Origin: Candidatus Nanosynbacter sp. HMT-352
GTDB taxonomy: Bacteria; Patescibacteriota; Saccharimonadia; Saccharimonadales; Saccharimonadaceae
DNA length: 64,000 nt
Assembly (NCBI RefSeq): GCF_022819365.1
Contig: NZ_CP089289.1
Coordinates: forward strand, 124,001-188,000
Direction of reading: 5' to 3'
The notes beneath the pieces were generated by a model. It saw nothing but the letters and a program-made list of their open reading frames with translations, made no database searches and was not told the origin of the DNA. Below are positions 60,118 to 64,000 of the stretch, piece after piece (position 1 is the first letter of the stretch; each line of letters opens with the position of its first letter). The position numbers and the translations under genes are program-made.

Positions 60118-60520
60118 AAACTTCTTAGCGCTGGATGTTGGATCTCGGCGAATTGGTTTGGCTATGGCGGATTCGCAAGTGAAGATCGCTGTGCCGTTTG
60201 GTTGGTTGGAGAATAATGAAAATATCGTCCAGGAAATAACAGAGCTAGTATTGAGGCACGATATTGATACGATCGTAGTGGGCTATCCACGAAATCAATC
60301 TGGCGAACCAACAAAGCAGACGGAATTTGTAGAAGAATTTGTTAAGCAATTTGAAGACATTGAGCTTGATACGGAGATTGTTTTTCAAGATGAATCTTTA
60401 ACGAGCGTGCAGGCTGAGCAGAGATTGGGGAATAAAATTAAAGATAAGGGCGAGATTGATGCGGAGGCTGCTAGCATAATTTTGCAGGACTTTTTGGAGG
60501 AGAATTATGAAAATTCGTAA
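60107..60520 (+). CDS. ruvX: Holliday junction resolvase-like RuvX (YqgF)
   Basis: 137-residue RNase H-fold nuclease, implicated in 16S rRNA processing and junction resolution. LALDVGSRRIGLAMAD (first Asp), IVVGYPRNQSG, QDESLTSVQAEQ (Glu) and DAEAASIILQDFLE (Asp) mark the active site. It lies between the bitopic membrane protein gene and mltG with overlaps on both sides; ruvX next to mltG is a common bacterial order. Confidence 0.94.
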   Translation: MSSKNFLALDVGSRRIGLAMADSQVKIAVPFGWLENNENIVQEITELVLRHDIDTIVVGYPRNQSGEPTKQTEFVEEFVKQFEDIELDTEIVFQDESLTSVQAEQRLGNKIKDKGEIDAEAASIILQDFLEENYENS

Positions 60521-61583
60521 ACAACGTATTTGGCTATTAGTGTTGTCAATAGTTGTGGCTATCGCTGGAATCGGCACTCTTGGGGCAACAGTGTGGTACA
60601 AGCAGATGCTTTCTCCTGTTGATGTAAATAGTCGGCAAGCTTTCAGGATTAATATTAAAGAAGGTATGGGGTCTAGTGATATTGCCAAAACTTTAGAGGA
60701 TAATAAAATTATCAAAAACTCTTTAGCATTTTCTATTTACACAAGGCTTCATAACTCAGCGAGTAAGTTCAAGGCTGGCGTTTATTCTGTAAAATCTTCG
60801 CAATCTGTCGATGAGATAATTAATCATTTGACCAGCGGTAAAACTGATGAGATTGCTATAACATTTTATCCTGGATCGACTTTGAATAAAAAAATGAAGA
60901 ATTCTGACGGCAGAGAAGTTGAATCCGTGTTGCTTAAGGCGGGATTCTCGGACGATCAGATAAAAAAGGCATTTGCCGCTAAGTATGACAGTCCAGTTTT
61001 TGCGGGTAGACCGGAAAATGCTGGGCTTGAGGGGTATATTTATGGTGAAACATTCTATATTTCCCCGGATGAAACCGCAGAACAGGTTTTACAACGCTCA
61101 ATTGATCATTTGGAGAAAATTGTTAAGAAATATAATTTAGAGGGTAAATTTAAGGCTCGAGGACTAACTTTGTATCAAGGGATAACTCTAGCATCGATTA
61201 TCCAGCGCGAGTCGATCGGCTGTGGGTCTGGTGTGGAAACTTGCGAGGATCAGCGTAAGATTGCTAGCGTATTTTACAATCGCCTGAAAGCCAATATGCC
61301 GCTTGGCTCTGATGTAACATATCAATATATTGCTGACAAAACAGGGGTAGAGCGCTCGCCAAACCTTAAATCGCCATATAATACACGCATTCAAAAAGGC
61401 TTAACTCCTGGACCAATTGCTTCGCCCAGTTTGAGCGCGTTGAATGCCGCTGCTGACCCGATAAACTCTGATTATCTATATTTCCTGAGCGGCGACGATG
61501 ATACTACGTATTTTGCGAAAACCAACGAAGAGCATGAGTCTAATATCAAGACTCATTGTCAAAAGAAGTGTCAGATTTCTTGA
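60507..61583 (+). CDS. mltG: Endolytic murein transglycosylase MltG
   Basis: Membrane enzyme that cleaves nascent glycan strands and so sets their length. 358 residues: an N-terminal helix (IWLLVLSIVVAIAGIGTLGA), a LysM-like part (KEGMGSSDIAKTLEDNKII), and the YceG catalytic domain with the Glu in TLASIIQRES, followed by ASVFYNRLKANMPLGSDVT and SPYNTRIQKGLTPGPI. A pair of cysteines (GCGSGVETC) lies in the insert after the catalytic Glu. It overlaps ruvX by 14 nt. Confidence 0.96.
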   Translation: MKIRKQRIWLLVLSIVVAIAGIGTLGATVWYKQMLSPVDVNSRQAFRINIKEGMGSSDIAKTLEDNKIIKNSLAFSIYTRLHNSASKFKAGVYSVKSSQSVDEIINHLTSGKTDEIAITFYPGSTLNKKMKNSDGREVESVLLKAGFSDDQIKKAFAAKYDSPVFAGRPENAGLEGYIYGETFYISPDETAEQVLQRSIDHLEKIVKKYNLEGKFKARGLTLYQGITLASIIQRESIGCGSGVETCEDQRKIASVFYNRLKANMPLGSDVTYQYIADKTGVERSPNLKSPYNTRIQKGLTPGPIASPSLSALNAAADPINSDYLYFLSGDDDTTYFAKTNEEHESNIKTHCQKKCQIS

Positions 61584-61607
61584 CAAAAACGCATTTTATA
61601 AAATTTA

Positions 61608-61636
61608 TTGACTTTATTGTCAATGTTGTGTAAAAT
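61608..61636 (+). promoter_or_regulatory. Promoter of the LysM-CHAP gene
   Basis: TTGACT (61608-61613), 17 nt, TAAAAT (61631-61636): among the closest to consensus in the window. The leader of about 130 nt that follows holds a run of six G at 61669-61674. Confidence 0.6.
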
Positions 61637-61687
61637 AGATGTTAGATCATTTGTCTAATTTATCAATAGGGGGGTGAATTACGATAA

Positions 61688-61738
61688 ATGACCTGCCAAA
61701 ATTGTCGCTACGGATATAGCAAAACTAATGTAGAATAA
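61688..61738 (+). other. Possible 16-codon leader ORF with CxxC
   Basis: ATG 13 nt behind a GGGGGG run opens MTCQNCRYGYSKTNVE and ends at the first of three consecutive TAA codons (61736-61744). It is in frame with the TTG-started LysM-CHAP gene downstream. It could be a leader peptide or chance. Confidence 0.3.
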
Positions 61739-61774
61739 TAATAATCAATTAGGTCGACAACATATCCTGTTCTA

Positions 61775-62971
61775 TTGCGAGAAGAAAGACAATTTGGTAG
61801 AGGTGCTAGTGGTAACATTGGCGCAAGGAGAACGATTATTCGTAACCATTTTACATCTCTTCGGAGTAAAAAACGTAAACTGCAATCATTTGCAATCTAC
61901 GGTGGAATATTTTTATTGACTATATCATTTTTGGTCTACGGCAATAGCGGTAGTAATGTATCTGCTGAAAGATCAAAAACTTTAGCATCATCTGAAACTA
62001 CTGGTGTCTCGTCGGTGTCTAAGTCTGCTAAGTCTAAAACAACTTCAGTAGATGAATTAACGGCAGCTAATGCTGTGACTAACTTGGCAGAAACGGCAGA
62101 ATTGCCTTCGGCTGGTGACTTGCGCGAGTCCGAAACTTCACTAACAATTAAGAAGAATCTTTCTCAGAATGATGCAGAAGTTATAACAAAACCTGACATT
62201 GTTAAGCCAGACACTTCGGCGGCTCGTGGTATTTCATCTTACATAACCAAAGAGGGTGACACGATGGAGTCTATTGCTAAGAAGTTTAAGATTTCATCTC
62301 AGACGCTTCGTTGGGCTAATAATACAACTTCGGACGCTGTAGAGCCGAATAAGACTCTAGTTGTGCCTCTTGTTGACGGTGTTGTTTATACTGTTAAAGA
62401 CGGCGATACTGCCCAATCTCTAGCAGAAAAGTATAAGACGAGTGCTGAGCGCGTCGTTCTATACAATGACATCGATGACGGCGTTAAGTTGTCTGCTGGC
62501 TCTAGGATTGTGTTGCCTGGAGGTGAGCTTCCAGAAAATGAGCGACCTGGTTATGTCGCTCCGCGAAGTAGGTCATATGGCAATCGATATTCTTCGTCGT
62601 CGACTACTACGAGCGCGAGTCGAAGCTGGTTGACTGCTTCTGTCGGCAACCGCTATGCAGCGGGTAACTGTACATGGTATGCATACGAGCGTCGTTTGCA
62701 GCTTGGTCGTCCAATTGGTAGTTTTTGGGGTCATGCTAAGGCTTGGAGTGCTAGTGCTCGTGCTGCTGGGCTCGTGGTTAACAATGTTCCAGCGCCGGGT
62801 GCTATTATACAGAATACTTGGGGCGGCTATGGCTATGGGCACGTCGGTATCGTGGAGCGAGTAGATGGTCAGAATATCTATGTTTCAGATATGAATTATG
62901 CGGGCTATAATATTATCTCTTCTCGTACCGTACCGCTTGCTGAGGCTGGTCGCTATAACTTCATTCACTAA
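61775..62971 (+). CDS. Membrane-anchored LysM-CHAP peptidoglycan hydrolase
   Basis: About 398 residues. A basic N-terminus is followed by a membrane helix (FAIYGGIFLLTISFLVYG, about 39-56), a Ser/Thr-rich linker, LysM domain 1 (YITKEGDTMESIAKKFKIS...), LysM domain 2 (YTVKDGDTAQSLAEKYKTS...), a Ser-rich spacer and a CHAP domain with Cys in AAGNCTWYAYE and His in YGHVGIVE. It should bind glycan by LysM and cut stem peptides or cross-bridges. The start is unsure: no ATG occurs in the N-terminal part, TTG at 61775 is the first usable codon and has no Shine-Dalgarno sequence. Confidence 0.88.
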   Translation: MREERQFGRGASGNIGARRTIIRNHFTSLRSKKRKLQSFAIYGGIFLLTISFLVYGNSGSNVSAERSKTLASSETTGVSSVSKSAKSKTTSVDELTAANAVTNLAETAELPSAGDLRESETSLTIKKNLSQNDAEVITKPDIVKPDTSAARGISSYITKEGDTMESIAKKFKISSQTLRWANNTTSDAVEPNKTLVVPLVDGVVYTVKDGDTAQSLAEKYKTSAERVVLYNDIDDGVKLSAGSRIVLPGGELPENERPGYVAPRSRSYGNRYSSSSTTTSASRSWLTASVGNRYAAGNCTWYAYERRLQLGRPIGSFWGHAKAWSASARAAGLVVNNVPAPGAIIQNTWGGYGYGHVGIVERVDGQNIYVSDMNYAGYNIISSRTVPLAEAGRYNFIH

Positions 62972-62994
62972 AATTTAAAATGACACCAGTGTAA

Positions 62995-64000
<1,006 letters not shown>

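Noticed and set aside
61688..62971. Stop-codon readthrough joining the mini-ORF to the LysM-CHAP gene
   Set aside because: Three consecutive TAA codons make readthrough very unlikely.

Overview
The window looks like a chromosomal segment of a Saccharibacteria (TM7) or closely related Patescibacteria genome. The evidence is: moderate GC; very short intergenic gaps; minimal or trimmed versions of universal proteins (a half-length TsaB, an AlaRS that ends after its editing domain); a helix-turn-helix/MurA fusion; large sets of pseudopilins; and many genes whose start codon lies 6-8 nt behind a TATAAT-type -10 box, so their mRNAs should be leaderless. Translation uses the standard bacterial code: TGA ends genes here and tryptophan is TGG. 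No phylogenetic search could be run, so the taxon is an inference from gene content and style.

Layout. 1-5.5 kb: type IV pilus ATPase PilB (minus strand, cut by the window start), then tsaE-tsaB, rny, a NUDIX hydrolase and phosphoglycerate mutase. 5.4-9.5 kb (minus strand): an NAD salvage locus made of nrtR, pncA, pncB and a NUDIX-kinase fusion, with palindromes at its promoters. 9.6-13.2 kb: tRNA-Pro, a GT-C membrane glycosyltransferase and the gatD/murT pair that amidates lipid II. 13.2-17.3 kb: a small membrane protein, a membrane-anchored Clp-like AAA+ ATPase, tRNA-Arg and murB. 17.3-21.4 kb: a pilus locus with three minor pilins, a GspK/PilX-like pilin carrying a seven-repeat RCC1 propeller, and a major pilin with its own promoter. 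21.4-26.1 kb: glyA and the HTH-MurA fusion, divergent from interleaved promoters, then an alpha-glucan phosphorylase. 26.1-32.3 kb: five tRNAs, folD, a receiver protein, a methyltransferase-like protein and a 7TM histidine kinase.

32.3-37.1 kb is the most accessory-looking part. Behind tRNA-Glu lie an unknown membrane-anchored protein, a decayed serine-recombinase fragment, a small membrane protein, an ABC ATPase plus FtsX/MacB-type permease with a large outer domain, and a 121-residue secreted cysteine-containing protein whose GC-rich sequence and signal peptide look like those of Actinobacteria, the usual hosts of these epibionts.

37.3-47.2 kb: a glycolytic run pyk-pgk-tpiA, an acidic tail-anchored protein, a UvrD/PcrA helicase, two paralogous cell-wall proteins (DUF348/G5 with either a lysozyme-like or a 3D domain) sharing a nearly identical 98-nt tract, and rsmA. 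47.3-48.8 kb: a surface protein that joins choline-binding-type repeats to Ltp-like repeats. 48.9-64 kb: housekeeping genes metG, tatD, a cysteine desulfurase with mnmA (tRNA thiolation), rpsP, alaS, an FtsA-like ATPase with a bitopic partner, ruvX, mltG, a LysM-CHAP hydrolase and obgE (cut by the window end).

Taken together, the window gives much of its space to the cell envelope and surface (lipid II amidation, MurA/MurB, wall hydrolases, pili, binding proteins), to salvage of NAD precursors, and to substrate-level ATP production from triose phosphates. This fits a host-attached, biosynthetically poor bacterium.
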